Source: Arbacia lixula (Eukaryota; Echinodermata; Echinoidea; Arbacioida; Arbaciidae). Taken from it: a stretch of DNA of 64,000 nucleotides. Below, piece after piece: positions 39,814 through 51,860 of this stretch. The notes under the pieces were generated by a model. It made no database searches, had not been told where the DNA came from, and saw only the letters and a list, made by a program, of their open reading frames with translations. The position numbers were made by a program, and so were the translations under genes. Where the stretch lies: NCBI GenBank assembly GCA_963669155.1, contig OZ022593.1:908155-972154 (forward strand). Direction: 5' to 3'. The stretch's first letter is position 1; each line of letters opens with the position of its first letter.

Positions 39814-40672
39814 CTACCACCATCACCACACCCACTAGGCCACTACCAACACCACCACCATCACCGACACTAACACTAAACAACTATCAACACCACAACC
39901 ATCAGGTCACCACCACCACCACCACCACCACCACCACCACCACCACCACCACCACCACTACCACCAACATCACCATCACCAACCAGCACCAACACCAACA
40001 CTACTACCAACCCTCTACCACTGTCACTTCCACCATCACCACCACCACTACCATCACCACTATCATCACTACCACCATCACTACCACCATCACTACCACC
40101 ATCACTACCCCTACCATCACTACCACCATCACAGCAATGCACAACAAATTTCCTACCACTGTTTCCACCTCCCACCAGGGATATGCATCACAGATACATA
40201 CCTCACAGGCTCACAACCACCACCACAATCCCATTTTACCAATTATGTACAACATTACCACCACCACCACCACCACCACCACTTCGGCGCTTCCACCACC
40301 ATCATGATACCATCACCACATACTCGTATATCATGTACATGATGTATGTAACCACCACCACAACTTCATCATCACTTATATCCCGTACCACCACCATCAC
40401 TGCATTCTACCAATTCCAACATATACCACCACAACCACCACCACCATGCACCACCACCACCACCACCACCACCACCACCACCACCACCACCACCACCACC
40501 ACTTCGGCACTTCCACCACCATCATGATACCATCACCACGTATACTTGTATATCATGTACATGATGTATGTAACCAACACCACAACTTCCATTCCCCCCC
40601 CCCCTCCCCACGTATACTTGTACATGTATATCATGTACATGATGTATGTAACCACCACCACAACTTCCATCG

Positions 40673-40703
<31 letters not shown>

Positions 40704-40705
40704 CC
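39814..40705. repeat. CCA/CAC trinucleotide tract with 50-bp sub-repeats and poly-C
   Basis: (CCA)n arrays at about 39906-39956, 40256-40284 and 40430-40501 are mixed with CACTACCAC variants. A longer unit (TATATCATGTACATGATGTA then TGTAACCACCACCACAACTT) occurs three times near 40327, 40549 and 40628. Poly-C runs at 40672-40702. Open frames across it give only Thr/His/Pro runs. Confidence 0.9.
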
Positions 40706-40919
40706 ACCAAAACAACACGCAACCGCATGCACATGGCTCAATCTCTTTCCGGTGAAAGAAGAGGGTCTGGAAACAAACTACGGTATGTCATAACGGTATT
40801 CAGCTCGCACACGCCGCATACACAATGTACTGAGTGTAATCCCGGTCGGTCTAGTACATCGACTAGCAAACGGGTTTGGTCTGGGATTTGTTGCGAGCAG
40901 AGGACGTTGTACTTTGAGA

Positions 40920-40951
40920 TGGAGCAAATAAAGAACAGTTTCAAAAGCTAA
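40920..40951 (+). other. Possible short upstream ORF before the PDZ gene
   Basis: An ATG starts a ten-codon frame (MEQIKNSFKS) that ends at TAA before the main ATG. It counts only if transcription starts upstream of 40920. Confidence 0.2.
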
Positions 40952-41046
40952 CGTAGAAATACCGAGTAAACCCTGTGAACAGCAGACTGACAGTACTGGA
41001 ATAACGACAGAATCGTGCCGAAACGTGGGATTTTAACAGCAAGAAC

Positions 41047-41142
41047 ATGTCGGCTTTCATTGTAACTCTTCAAGGAGGCGCGCCTTGGGGTCTACGGCTA
41101 CAAGGAGGTAGCGGTACCGGGCAACCTCTCCGGATCGCAAAG
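41047..41142 (+). CDS. First coding exon of a PDZ-domain gene (PDLIM or SYNPO2 type)
   Basis: The 32-codon exon MSAFIVTLQGGAPWGLRLQG... ends LRIAK and is followed by a GTGAGT donor at 41143. The pattern (V-L-GG-APWG-RLQGG-PL-I) is the start of the PDZ domain found at the N-terminus of ALP/Enigma (PDLIM, LDB3) and of SYNPO2/SYNPO2L. GGAPWG and the final IAK favour SYNPO2-like (PLQVAKI); the start MSxFxVxLxG is equally like PDLIM. Such proteins link alpha-actinin and actin in muscle Z-discs and stress fibres. The ATG has A at -3. No further exon is recognised before the window ends, so intron 1 exceeds 22.8 kb, as is common in this gene class. Confidence 0.8.
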
Positions 41143-41456
41143 GTGAGTTCCCGCTTGAAATTCAGAATTCGCGTGCTGCTCGCGATTAATGGTTACCTGA
41201 AAAATAAGGGAATCGTTTGTTTGTGTAGTTGTGATTCATTTTGGTTTTTTTTGTGTGAAGTACTACCAATGTGTTGATGATGATCAGTCGCGCGTGCACA
41301 AGGGAATGTTCGTCACTTCTTTGCTTTGTCAACAGTTGGACTTCTTGATAGAACCAATCGAAGCATGACATAGAGAATGCCAGAAATGAACAAATATTGA
41401 ATCTCTTTCCAAAAGAAACTGTCCCTCCCCCCTGCTCTGCCTGACTGATAGTAATG

Positions 41457-41483
41457 TCAGAGAGAGAGAGAGAGAGAGAGAGG

Positions 41484-41569
<86 letters not shown>

Positions 41570-41574
41570 GAGAA
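41457..41574. repeat. GA microsatellite
   Basis: About 115 bp of (GA)n with GGGA interruptions. Confidence 0.92.
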
Positions 41575-41967
41575 AGAGAAAATGAAATGGGGTGCCATTG
41601 TGTATGATTGGTGTTGTAGTTCCGCTTTTTTGTTCTTTGCTCAGCATGATCAATGTCAATAAACACTACAGTCATAGGCGATCATCATGTGTACATACGG
41701 CTACAGATTGAGAAAGAACTTGGTAGTCATTCTTCAGTATTTGATGGCTTTAGGCCTACAATATACATGTAAAACTTTTATATCAAGACAAATGTTACTA
41801 TCATACATCATATTTCCCTCTTATATAGCCCTTGAAGTTGGTACAAGTTTAAGTTCAGTACATGTATTTGTAAGATCAGTTTTTGTAGTATAGAATGCTC
41901 AAATTCATACAGCATTTGTGAAAAACAGTATGTCAGCTAAGGTACAGTATCTTGAAATATCTGCTAA

Positions 41968-42122
41968 GCTTCAACCCTCATTACCATTTGCATCAGGATG
42001 TGTAATAAGTCAATGGGGTTTTCAAGGCCAGGTAATGCAAGGTTTAACTCCCTCATTACCATTGGCATGGGGATGTGTAGTAAGTCAATAGGGTTTTCAA
42101 GGCTTGGTAGTAGAAGGGTTAA
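41968..42122 (+). repeat. Two tandem units ending in a TTAACCCT-type palindrome
   Basis: CCTCATTACCATT and GTAAGTCAATAGGGTTTTCA-type words appear twice (41968-42045 and 42046-42122). Single relatives lie near 27370, 44090 and 59350. Confidence 0.65.
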
Positions 42123-42712
42123 AGTGATGCATGGGTGATTGGAGAACTGCAATGCACTACCAAGGAATCAATTACTTGTAATGTGCTATTTCAGGTATGT
42201 ACATTATTCAAAATGAATTTATTTGATCAGTTGCTGACCTTTATCAGAATGAGTTGTACTGTCGAACTTGCTTCTACTACTCAAACATGCTCTATTTTTG
42301 CCCCTTGTTTCAATAGTATGTGAACTGTTAACAGTCTCCTTCAGATTGTCAATCCCCCAATGACGATACAATCTAGACAATGGTTACTGGTCTGATTTCT
42401 TTTAACTATCCTGAAATGTGGCACTTTGGTACAAAAACAAATGATCTTGAGAACTTATTTTGCAATTTTATGTTACTAATAAGTGAAGTTTAGAAGACTT
42501 TCCTTATATATGCAACTATGTACTTTTGAAAAATTAATACTCAGAGGTCTTAAATGCATCTTCAGGTAATGAAGGACAATAACTAAAGTTTGTCAAATGT
42601 TTTGCATCTTCTGACATTATTCACAATATGTCATGAATTCCTATATATTTTTTAGTTTTTTCTCACCCTCCAGTATTTCTTAAATTGTCAATAATGTGCA
42701 GAATGAATCCTT

Positions 42713-42790
42713 AAACCTCTCAGTACCAAACAATCATAGTCCCATATCACTTACAACACAGTTTATTGCGTATGGGACTGACAGTGTTAA
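42713..42790 (+). repeat. Single 'CCTCTCAGTACCA' unit
   Basis: TTAAACCTCTCAGTACCAAA, AGTCCCATATCACTTACAAC and GGGACTGACAGTGTTAA match the tandem copies at 27690 and 48185. Confidence 0.6.
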
Positions 42791-42956
42791 TGAAAAGATG
42801 TGACTGCAGCAATTCTTTTACTCCGTTGATCACCATAACAGACTCTGGTGTTGATCTGTACTATTTGTGGACTTCCTAGGATCTTAGCATGCATGATTGC
42901 TTTCTTTGTTTAACTGAAGGCTATACCCTGTAGGTCTGCCATTTAAATGGTATATA

Positions 42957-43188
42957 CACTACAGCTCAAAGGAATTGGCATAGGGAAAGGGAAAGGGAAG
43001 AAAGGGAAGGACCGTCAGTTTTAAACCGCGATATATGTTGTCCAGTTCAGCATGAAACACAATGCTCTAGCCTAAAAAGCATAATGTTTCATGTTGAACT
43101 GGACAAAATATACTGCGGTTTAAAACTACGGCTCCTTCCCTTTATTCCCTTACCCTTTTCCCTATGCCAATTCCTTTGAGCTGTAGTG
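42957..43188. mobile_element. Palindromic TA-flanked MITE, copy 5 of 6
   Basis: Starts CACTACAGCTCAAAGG, ends CTTTGAGCTGTAGTG, with TA on each side (42955-42956, 43189-43190). It sits directly beside the foldback at 43193. Confidence 0.87.
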
Positions 43189-43192
43189 TACT

Positions 43193-43531
43193 GTACTGGA
43201 AAGACAAATTTTTTTTTTCAAAAGGTGACCATAAGCAATCTTCTTGCCAATGGTGTTAAATTCATGTATTTTCCATTTTAGAAACTTGCTGAAATTTATT
43301 TGCCCTCAAATGATCCATATTTGGAGTAATTTAAAATTCAATCACAAACCCTCAAAATTTTGGGGCCGAACATTTTGATGATTTGTGATTTAATCACTAA
43401 TTACTTCAAATGTAAATCATTTGAGGGCAAATCACTTTTAGCAAGTTTCTAAAATGGACATTGAATTTAAGACCATTGGCAAGAAGATTGCTCATGGTCA
43501 TCTTTTGAAAGTTATTTTGTCTTCCCAGTAC
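43193..43531. mobile_element. 340-bp foldback element
   Basis: GTACTGGAAAGACAAA at the left pairs with TTTTGTCTTCCCAGTAC at the right. AGCAATCTTCTTGCCAATGG pairs with CATTGGCAAGAAGATTGCT, and AGAAACTTGCTGAAA pairs with AGCAAGTTTCT. The right half occurs again at 49321-49481 and the left end at 17703-17770. Confidence 0.75.
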
Positions 43532-43559
43532 TTATTCCCTTTAAGGATCAGAGGCTGGG

Positions 43560-44280
43560 AGAAATGAATGAAGAGCCTTCAGGACCCACTCACCATGTGT
43601 AGCCAACTAATATCTGTGTGTAATTAAGGATTAATCCTTTATGTGACAGATAAAATGTTGCTCTATGGGATTTGTGTGCTTTACTTGTGAATGAATGATA
43701 CATATGTAGCAAGTGGTAAGCAATCTGTGGCAGATACAAAATTTAACATTCATGATATCACCCATGTTGTAAATCCCATTCTAAAATTATTTATAATTAT
43801 GCACAGAACCTCCGTAACCATTTCTAATTTTTATGTTTATAGATGATTATGTACAGTTGTAAAGTCACACGCAATTCGGCCTGCTAGCCATGAAGTGTCT
43901 CTGTTTTTATCCCAATACACCATTATGCTATCTATCTAAAGACTTTAAAAACTGATAGAAAAGGAACATTTCATACTGTATTGTTCCTCACACACGTGGA
44001 CAAAATTCAAAGGTTTCCTTTCAATTTTTGCCCGTACAACCACAACAAAAGACTATGCTCATAACGTTAGGCTTCGGCTTTCTGTGCTGTACATGTATGT
44101 AGACTGTGCATGGCTGTGTAATAACTCAATGCTCTTTTCCTGGCCTGGTGCTGAGGGAGTTACAGAAAAAAAAAATGGAATCACAACGATATGAATGCCA
44201 TTGAGATTGAGTGTGTACAGGAAATAAGTTTGAAGGCACAAGCTCTTCAGTCAAGTTTCCAGTCAGTCTGTGCGTTTAAA
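43560..44280. other. Intronic stretch without recognised features
   Basis: AT-rich DNA with one degenerate 'GGTGCTGAGGGAGTTA' repeat end near 44145. No gene is seen. Confidence 0.5.
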
Positions 44281-44282
44281 GA

Positions 44283-44440
44283 TAGGAGAGCCTCTTTGCA
44301 AAACAGCAAAAGTCATGGAACTCAGCAGGAATCAGCACTGTACCTTAACAATAACGTGTATGAAATTTCACAGTGGTAGCTTCATGAACCTTTTCAGGAA
44401 AAGTGAAAAACTCTCCCTATTTATATTTGAAAGTTGATGT
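44283..44440. repeat. Fragment of the 'TTTAAAGACAGGGTGTCCC' element family
   Basis: AGGAGAGCCTCTTTGCA, ATGAAATTTCACAG and CTTTTCAGGAAAAGTGAAAA match the left half of copy 24894-25338. Confidence 0.5.
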
Positions 44441-44799
44441 GGAACCAGGCTTTTATGTGTGTTTGCGAGGTACTAGGTTCATGTATATATCTAGATCTGT
44501 CATCACAACATTCCTCAGTTGAATATTATGAGGTATCAACATATTCACGGTATCATAAAAATCTTTGATCCTATCAAAGTCAAAATATGCATAGTAACAA
44601 AAGTCCAGGATTTATTCCGTCTGTTGGATCATTAAATTCATCCTGCACGCTTTTCAAATCTCATAAATCACCAGTGTAGCCGCCATACACAGGCAATTAG
44701 ACTTGACTTGATCTCTGTGTGTGTTTGACTTCTCATACACCAAATAAACATTGCCAGTAAATCATTAGCTCTTGATCAATGAGACCCAGGTACGCATAC

Positions 44800-45775
44800 C
44801 AAAACGGTATGCATAGATACAACAAACCCGTGTCCACACAACAAAAAATCTATGCCAATAGGGTATAAAGAAGCATAGTGTAGTACAGGGAAGCGTTGTA
44901 TAACGAAAGAGGTGTTCACACGCACCAAAAAAATCCAGACCGAAACTCTGTGAGGAAGCGTCACAGAGTGAACTGTGTGTCTACACACAAAAATATCTAT
45001 ACGGAAACTGTATTAGGTACTGTCATGGTCTTGTCTTCAGTGAGCGCGCAGTACGTTGAGTTGATTGGGTCATTTGTGCGCGCGGTCATGCTAAGCTCTG
45101 CCCTCTTATACGACCTACCCTTAGTGACGTCCACACAAACACCTTAATTTACCTTGATTCTTTATACTGTTCTAGTTTGAAACGATGCCTAGACCCATGT
45201 TTCTTACAACGTTTCTCTATAGTCAGTGTCCACACACAGATTTTCATTATGTAATAGCTGTTCTGAAACTGTATAGCTATGATACTCTTTCAGTGTAGCT
45301 GTACAATTCATTTTTGTTTTGTGGACACACTGAAAATTCTTTGTGTGGACGCTGACTAACGTTACGGCATATAACAAAACGTTGTAAAAAGAAACATCTA
45401 CGTAGGTCTAGGCATCATTTTGAAGTCGAACGGCTTAAAGAATCATGGTTAATTACGGTGTGTGTGTGAACGTCACTAAGGGTAGGTCATATAAGTGGGC
45501 GGAACTAGTGTGCGCTCACCAAAGACAGGCAAACAGCATAAAACAACAACATGCACAGTAGCAATCTACGCACCTATACAACGTTTCTTTATAGCGTTCC
45601 GGTGTAGATTTTTTTTGTGTGTGTGGACACCAGGTCCGCCATATGATAATTCTTTATCAAGTTTCTGTAAAGATTTTTTTTTGTGTGTGAAAACGCTATA
45701 AATATATGACTTTCCTTTATAAAGTTTCGGGATAAACTTTTCTGTGTGTGGACATGCTGGTAGTTTCTTTCGCAC
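44800..45775. mobile_element. About 1-kb foldback with repeated 'GTGTCCACACA' sub-units
   Basis: Two arms of roughly 450 bp are inverted around about 45290. CCTACCCTTAGTGACGTCCA pairs with GAACGTCACTAAGGGTAGGT, GATGCCTAGACCCATGTTTC pairs with the GAAACATCTACGTAGGTC region, and GTGAGCGCGCA pairs with TGTGCGCTCAC. Each arm holds several 50-60 bp sub-units with TCCACACA and AAATCTATACGGAAACT-type words. There is no coding capacity. Ends are approximate. Confidence 0.8.
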
Positions 45776-46085
45776 AAAAAGGGTTAAGCGTTAATGGGAA
45801 TCTGGCATGACTAGGGACCAGATTCCTGACCGATCCATTGACCATCTCCATAATCTCTTCCCAGGCACGTCTTGAGAATCACTTGAAGGGTTGAAAAGGT
45901 TTATCTTGAGAAATGAATCACAACAAATTCTTGCGGAATTACTTCCTTCCGGATTGTCCAAGTTTGACAGCAAGATGAATTTAATTTTGTGTCCATTATG
46001 ACTTTCTCAGCAATGTGTGAGGTAATGTGATTTGCGGTGTGTGTTTAGATATCAATAACTTTGTACACAGGGTAATGACCAAAAA

Positions 46086-46135
46086 GAAAGAGAGAGAGAG
46101 AGAGAGAGGGAGGAAGGGAGGGAGAGAGGTAGGGA

Positions 46136-46176
<41 letters not shown>

Positions 46177-46181
46177 GGGGT
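46086..46181. repeat. GA/GGGA microsatellite with a G run
   Basis: (GA)n, GGGAGGAAGGGAGGGA and G12 at about 46167-46180. Confidence 0.9.
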
Positions 46182-46555
46182 GAGGAGGGGTAAAATTAGA
46201 ATGGTGAAATTAAAGGCAAAGGTGGAAGCAAAGATGGAGGAGGAAGAGGAATCAATAAAATAGAAACAGAAGGAGAAGTTGTGAAAGAGCAAGGTTTCAA
46301 ATGAGAAGATAATATTTTGCATATTCCATGGACAGTACATGCGTTATAATCGACTGCTGTTCTATCTGCAATTTACAAATTTTATTAAGTGACTGCAGCC
46401 AACTATAAGACTCTGGGGATGGAGTACATATTCCTGTAATTGTGTTTGTGTGACGAGGCCTATGATCTTAACATCCTCATATGAGTCTTTCAGGCTTGCA
46501 GTGGTAATGAGAAGTGCCTGTAACCATGGCAACACCATGCTGTCGTCATTACCTG

Positions 46556-46722
46556 TGCCCTGTTACATAAAACTTACTGTTGATGGTATTTTTGATATCA
46601 ATGGCAACTTCTATGGAAACCTTGAATTTGATTGGCTGTTGAGCAGTGAGCAGTGATACAATGGTAGTTACCATTGATGACAGAGCTACCATTGATGGTA
46701 AGTTTTATGCAACGGGGGCCCC
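46556..46722. mobile_element. Element family 'CCCCGTTGCATAAAACTTACCA', complete-looking copy
   Basis: TGCCCTGTTACATAAAACTT at the left pairs with AAGTTTTATGCAACGGGGGC at the right. Inner words GATGGTA and TACCATTGATGG are inverted. Confidence 0.7.
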
Positions 46723-47729
46723 TGTCTGGATTTTATTAAATTTCAGTGATGTTATAATATTAAGATGATTCCTTCCTGGCCATGGCTGAATCCTACTCTG
46801 TTGATTACATACCACAACCCCTTACCTTTAAAAGGACATTTTTAACAAATACTTGAAGAAAGGTCAGAAGTTGAGATGGAATGAGATATTCCCCTAATGA
46901 AATAAATGCAGTGCCAGTGAAAGTGACATTGGAAGCAAAGGACAGGGTTCGTTTGGCTGGTTGAAAATTCCCGCCATTCCTAAAATCTGTAGAGCTGTGT
47001 TCACATGTGACTGATACTCTGGAGTGAGCTCATAACTTGTTCTCACCAAAGAGCTTTTTCAAAATATTATTCATAGTTTTTGTCCTATTCAAGTGTACAT
47101 GAAATACTGTCAATTTATTGCAATTATTACATGAAATTAAAAAAAAAAATAAAGCCAGTATCGACAATATGGTGACTGGCAAAATGATGTCCATGGGATA
47201 TCTTTAGGATTTGTCTTGCTGACACATGACCACATTCAACCAATCGATAATCAATACTTGACTAACCTGAATACTTGTTTATCCTCATTCAAAAAGTCAA
47301 TCTACATACCATAAGCAGAGCTCCTACCAATGTTTACTACACATATTATAAACACCATGTACAAACAAGTATGTAAGGCAATCTTTTCCTAGTGTATGTG
47401 TGTGTACAAAAGTTTGCAAATCAGCCCATTCTAGGCCAGCAACTGCATTAATTTCTTTTCAAAAAGAAATTGTCAGCATACACCTCCTTACTACTACTTG
47501 CTCACCTAAAAATTCATTTTCAAATTTGGAAATTTCCTGAGAAAGCCCTTTCACAAAAGTATTTTTTTTTTACTGCTCACAAAACCAATCTATGATGTCC
47601 GGAGTGCGCTCTCCTTAATGCTACTTGCAATACCAAAATTTCATTTTCAAGTGTTGGTATTTCGAAATTTCCCAAGTAAGCTCTTTCACTAAAGTCTCTT
47701 TTTTCACTGCTCACATAAAAAAACAATCC

Positions 47730-47895
47730 AGGGCCATGTTGCATTATAGGTTTCAATTATTGTATCTTGCTATCAATGGTAATTACATGTACCATGGCAA
47801 TATGTGAAATAATGAGAGCTCATTTGCTGTTTTCACGGTAGTTACCATTGATGTTATCTTATAACAATTGAAAACCTATGTACAACATGGCTCTG
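47730..47895. mobile_element. Element family 'GGGCCATGTTGCAT', complete-looking copy
   Basis: AGGGCCATGTTGCATTATAG at the left pairs with CTATGTACAACATGGCTCTG at the right; TTTCAATTATTG pairs with ACAATTGAAAA. Confidence 0.7.
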
Positions 47896-48184
47896 GGGAG
47901 AAACAGCCCTGTCCAGAAACCAGCTACAAATGTAGGACATTTCAACGAACCCCTGGTAAATGAGGAATGACAGAAGGCAAGTGAGAGTGTGTGTTGCTGA
48001 ATGCTGACTGCAGTCCGCGGACTCTTCCATTTGATGGCTGTGTGTGGGTGGGTGATAAACAGGCGCCATGACAACAGCTGTCCTCATCTAGCGACGAATG
48101 ATGGCCAATTTGAAGATTCCTGACACATAAACCCAAGAGATCGTGAAGCGCATGTGCCTGTAAATCTTTGTCTGTGGTGTAGGG

Positions 48185-48390
48185 TTTTAACCGTCTCAGT
48201 ACCAAGCACTGACAACTCCATAGCTCTAATAACTCGGTTCTTGCCTATAGGACTGCGTGGGTTAACCCTCTCAGTACCACACACTGACAGCCTCAAATCA
48301 ATAGCAATGCAGTATCCTACCTGCTGTATGAGACTGAGTGGATTAACCCTCTCACTACCAAACACTAATAGCCCCATATCAATTAAAAAG
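48185..48390 (+). repeat. Three tandem units of the 'CCTCTCAGTACCA' repeat
   Basis: TTAACC(C/G)TCTCAGTACCA starts at about 48185, 48263 and 48343. Each is followed by CACTGACA-type and CCATA.C-type words. Period is about 78 bp. Confidence 0.75.
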
Positions 48391-49320
48391 AACAATGCAA
48401 TTTTCACACCATTTCCTCAAACTGACCTTTAAAGACTATTTAAAAAAGATCAATCTTTTCTTTTAGAATGTGGAAACATGATCTAAAATATAGATTAATC
48501 CTTCCAAGAGAGAACAATGTGAGCATCAAATGGCGGAGTATAATCATGCAGCAGGTATATGTACATGTACATTGTATGTTATGCGAGCATTAGCAACCAT
48601 GTGATCAGTACATGTCTTGGAAACCTACCCATACTCAAGACACAAGCCATCTTCACACTCCCATGATGCATTTCACAGTATGACAGAGGAGAGGAACGAA
48701 GTGCCTTGATTTCTCATCCTATTTACTCTGTTCTTCTCCAGTTGTCCTTCCACTGATTAGGTTACCTAGCCATAATTGTATACCGTACGGTATGTCGTAA
48801 TGTTGCTGGCACGGAGCATGTTCTGTTGTGTGCACTGTATGTATTTGGATACATGACTGGTACCTGTACAATGTTTGTTTGTTTGTAGGATAATATAAAT
48901 ACATGTTTGTTATGATTTGCTCATTATTTTGTTATCTTACATGTAGGTGTAATCACATTATCACAAAGTATCAGTACAGAGTTTTATTTCTATAAATGAT
49001 GCATGAAAGATGGATGTTATAGTTTGGTAGTATATTATTGCTATTATATTAGTAGTGGTATTACCATTATATGATATGATATGGTATTATATAAGGAACA
49101 TTATATGATTACCATCATATTTCTTCTTTTATATCAGTACCATTTATTTAAGTACCATCTTATGACATACTAACATTATGTTAGTAAAGAGTACCATACG
49201 TTCAGTCTCTAGTGTGCGTTTGACTTGTGACACTTTCACAATACATTCTCCCGTATTAAAGAGAAACCTAGGACCTGACTGGCCATGATGTCTGTGGAGG
49301 CACGTTCGTATGGTCTTAAA

Positions 49321-49481
49321 TGGGCCGAACATTTTGAGGATTTGTGATTAAATCACTAATTATTCCAAATGTGGATCACATGAGAGCAAATAACTTTCAG
49401 CAAGTTTCTAAATTTAAGACCATTGGCAAGGAGATTGCTCACAATCACCTTTTGAAGGCTTTTTGTCTTCCCAGTACAGTA
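49321..49481. repeat. Right half of the 340-bp foldback family
   Basis: GGGCCGAACATTTTGAGGAT, AGCAAGTTTCTAAATTTAAG and TTTTGTCTTCCCAGTACA match 43363-43531. Confidence 0.75.
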
Positions 49482-49727
49482 TACTCCCTTTAAAATGATA
49501 TTTTCATAAGTTTTCTTCAATCGGTTAAGCACTTGTCACTCGAAAGCAAGAAAAATCCACATAGCAATAGATGATATCATGGAAATCACCTAGTGAGCTA
49601 CCAATGCTCACAATAGCAGTGTATTTCCATAACAGTGAACCTAAGGTATCCCTGTCACACAAAAAAGTATCCTTTCAATTATGAAAGTTACTCGAGTTCA
49701 AACGTGGTATGATTAAAGCAACACGTT

Positions 49728-49880
49728 ATAGTGGATCATTTCTGTGACTCTCGATCGATCACGAGGGTAAGAATTTGAACCCAGCAGCTGCCACTTATTA
49801 AATGTTCTTCACTCTCCAGCAAAACATTTTGATCCACATAGCTGATCCATACCTAGGAGAGAAATAGGAATCTGATACTT
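49728..49880 (-). repeat. SINE-like interspersed repeat, minus orientation
   Basis: The reverse complement reads GGATCAGCTATGTGGATCAA, TTTTGCTGGAGAG, GTGGCAGCTGCTGGGTTCAA, close to 55736-55835. The GGTTCAAAT word resembles a Pol III B box. Confidence 0.5.
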
Positions 49881-49962
49881 AAGCCTGGGTAGGTAAGACC
49901 AATAAAAGTAATATTATTATCATTTATTAAATAGAGATTTTAGTGTGCTTCCAAGGTTCAGC

Positions 49963-50338
49963 TTAAAGACAGAAAAGCTCTTTTGCAGGTAACCCCCCCC
50001 CCCCCACAATTTTGTAAAAACCATGGAATATGGAAGAGAATACTGTATTAGAACTCCTCCCCCCCCCCCCCCCCCCCCAATAATAGATTGGGAAACTGAC
50101 ATCAAGCAAAATTATATTGATTGCTAGATTTGGAGTAGGTTTTGCTCGTTTGTACAAAATGTAGACCATGGTTGCTATGAAACAGGGTGTTTCGATTGGA
50201 AACAAAGGTAGTTTTTCACTTTTCCTGAAAAAGTTAGTGAGGCTGTAACTATGAGATTTCATACATGTTATCATTAGAGTATATTGCTGATCATTGCTGG
50301 GTTTTATGACTTTTAAAAAAAGGCTACTCTGTCTTTAA
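49963..50338. mobile_element. Inverted-repeat element, family 'TTTAAAGACAGGGTGTCCC' (copy 2)
   Basis: TTAAAGACAGAAAAGCTCTT and TTGCAGGTAA at the left; CTACTCTGTCTTTAA at the right. C tracts at 49987 and 50059, followed by CAATAATAGA, match the family interior. It shares its right end with the next element. Confidence 0.65.
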
Positions 50339-50548
50339 AGGGATAGTTCACCCTGAATTTCAGTTGGTTTCGATAAAAGCAGAAACATGGGGGAGCACTG
50401 CGCATGTGACATAGCAAATTGAACTTTCAGAAGATCATCATATTTTTATCCTTTGATGGATTGTTGTCAAACCTTCACTAATATGTTTCTTTCATGTTTC
50501 TGCTTTTATTAAACCCAACTTAACCTCAGGGTGGACTATCCCTTTAAG
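50335..50548. mobile_element. Inverted-repeat MITE 'TTAAAGGGATAGTTCACCCT', complete copy
   Basis: TTAAAGGGATAGTTCACCCT at the left pairs with AGGGTGGACTATCCCTTTAA at the right. Arms continue with GGTTTCGATAAAAGCAGAAA against GTTTCTGCTTTTATTAAACC. Partial copies lie at 23040 and 31015. Confidence 0.8.
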
Positions 50549-50649
50549 TAGAAGTGTGCGTGCATGTCTGGTTGGGTAACGGCTGCTAGTGCTGTTCTAG
50601 TTGACGGGGATGTATCACGTTCAATTCGACCAGACGTAAAGGTCTCATA

Positions 50650-51094
50650 ATGCAACAATGATGAGAGATAGAATGAGTAAGGGATGGGGTGGGCAGAGAA
50701 AAGAGTAGAGGTGGGGAGGGGGGATGGGGGGGGGGGTACAGGGGATGCGGTGGTATTGGAAGCTGGAAGGAGTGAGAGAGTTAAAAGGGAAAGCTGATGG
50801 AGGGATGGAGGGAAGATGAAAGGAAAGAATGATGGTCATGAGAGAAAGAATAAATGAAAGAGGGGGTAGGAAGAGAAAGGAGTAGAGGTGGGGAGGGAGG
50901 GAGGGAGGGAGGGAGGGGGCGGTAGAGGGGATGTGGTATTGGAAGCTGGGAGGAGTGAGAAAGCAAGAAGGGCAGGCTGATGGAGGACTGAATGGATAAT
51001 GAGTGGAAGATGAGAGAATAGAATATGTTGGTCATGAGAGATTAAGAATAAATGAGAGAGGGCAGGGAGAGAATTGAGAAAAAAGGTAGGGGAG

Positions 51095-51163
<69 letters not shown>

Positions 51164-51335
51164 AAGGGAAGGGGAAGATACAGCAGATGGTGGTATATGT
51201 ATTAGGAGCTGGAAGGAAAAACTGACGGAGGGATGTAGATGAAGGGAAGGAAGGATAAGAGGAGAGAATGAGAGATGGTCATTAGAAATAGAATGGATAA
51301 GAGAGAAATGAGTTGGGTGAGAGGGGGGGGGGCAC
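50650..51335. repeat. Tandem repeat of about 220 bp, three units, with a GA run
   Basis: Units near 50650, 50860 and 51090 share GGAGTAGAGGTGGGGAGG, GGTATTGGAAGCTGG.AGGAG, GCTGATGGAGG and ATGGTCATGAGAGA-type words. The third unit contains (GA)n at 51098-51162. Confidence 0.75.
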
Positions 51336-51595
51336 ATTTAGGGAGAAGTAAACTTCCCATAACTACATGTACCCCTTACCTTTAACGGGTTCATTCATGA
51401 TGCGATATCAACCTGGAAGTACAGACGACACTGCACTCAGGGAGGAGGGATATGCATGAGCCTGGGATGGAGACTAGGCAGAGAGTTTGTCAGTGACTTT
51501 CATGGTTGAGGAGAACCAGTGACAGCATGGAATGAGATCTGGAGGGGTCAGAGTCAGGGAGAGGTGTTCACACTAGCCAGCCTTCAACTTTTGTT

Positions 51596-51860
51596 GAAGG
51601 CACTGTGTTACAGTGGTCAGATCTCTTGACTCTTGCAGAAAGATCCTGCTGTGTGCGAGCCCAGCTAGGTGCATACAGTACACCCTTAGACAAGGTGTTT
51701 TGCTCATGTTTGTCGCTCTCAACCCAGGTCTAGTAAATGGGTACCTGGCAGGAATATAGTATTCCTGATCTAACTAGATCAACTAACTTCCAGTGCTACA
51801 TACTTTGCTGCTAGGCTAAAGCCAGGGTAATGATTGAACGCTTTGAGTAGTACTTCGTAC
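51596..51860 (+). mobile_element. tRNA-derived SINE (SINE2-like)
   Basis: GTGTTACAGTGGTCAGATCTCTTGAC-type A-box region (51604 on) and TGTGTGCGAGCCCAG B-box-like word are followed by TTAGACAAGGTGTTTTGCTC, CTCAACCCAGGT, AAATGGGTACCTGGCAGGAA and a tail ending GAACGCTTTGAGTAG. This order is that of tRNA-headed SINEs widespread in marine invertebrates. Boundaries are approximate. Confidence 0.6.

Noticed and set aside
40183-40793. His-, Thr- and Pro-rich open frames
   Set aside because: They are translations of (CCA)n and poly-C repeats on several frames, with no domain.
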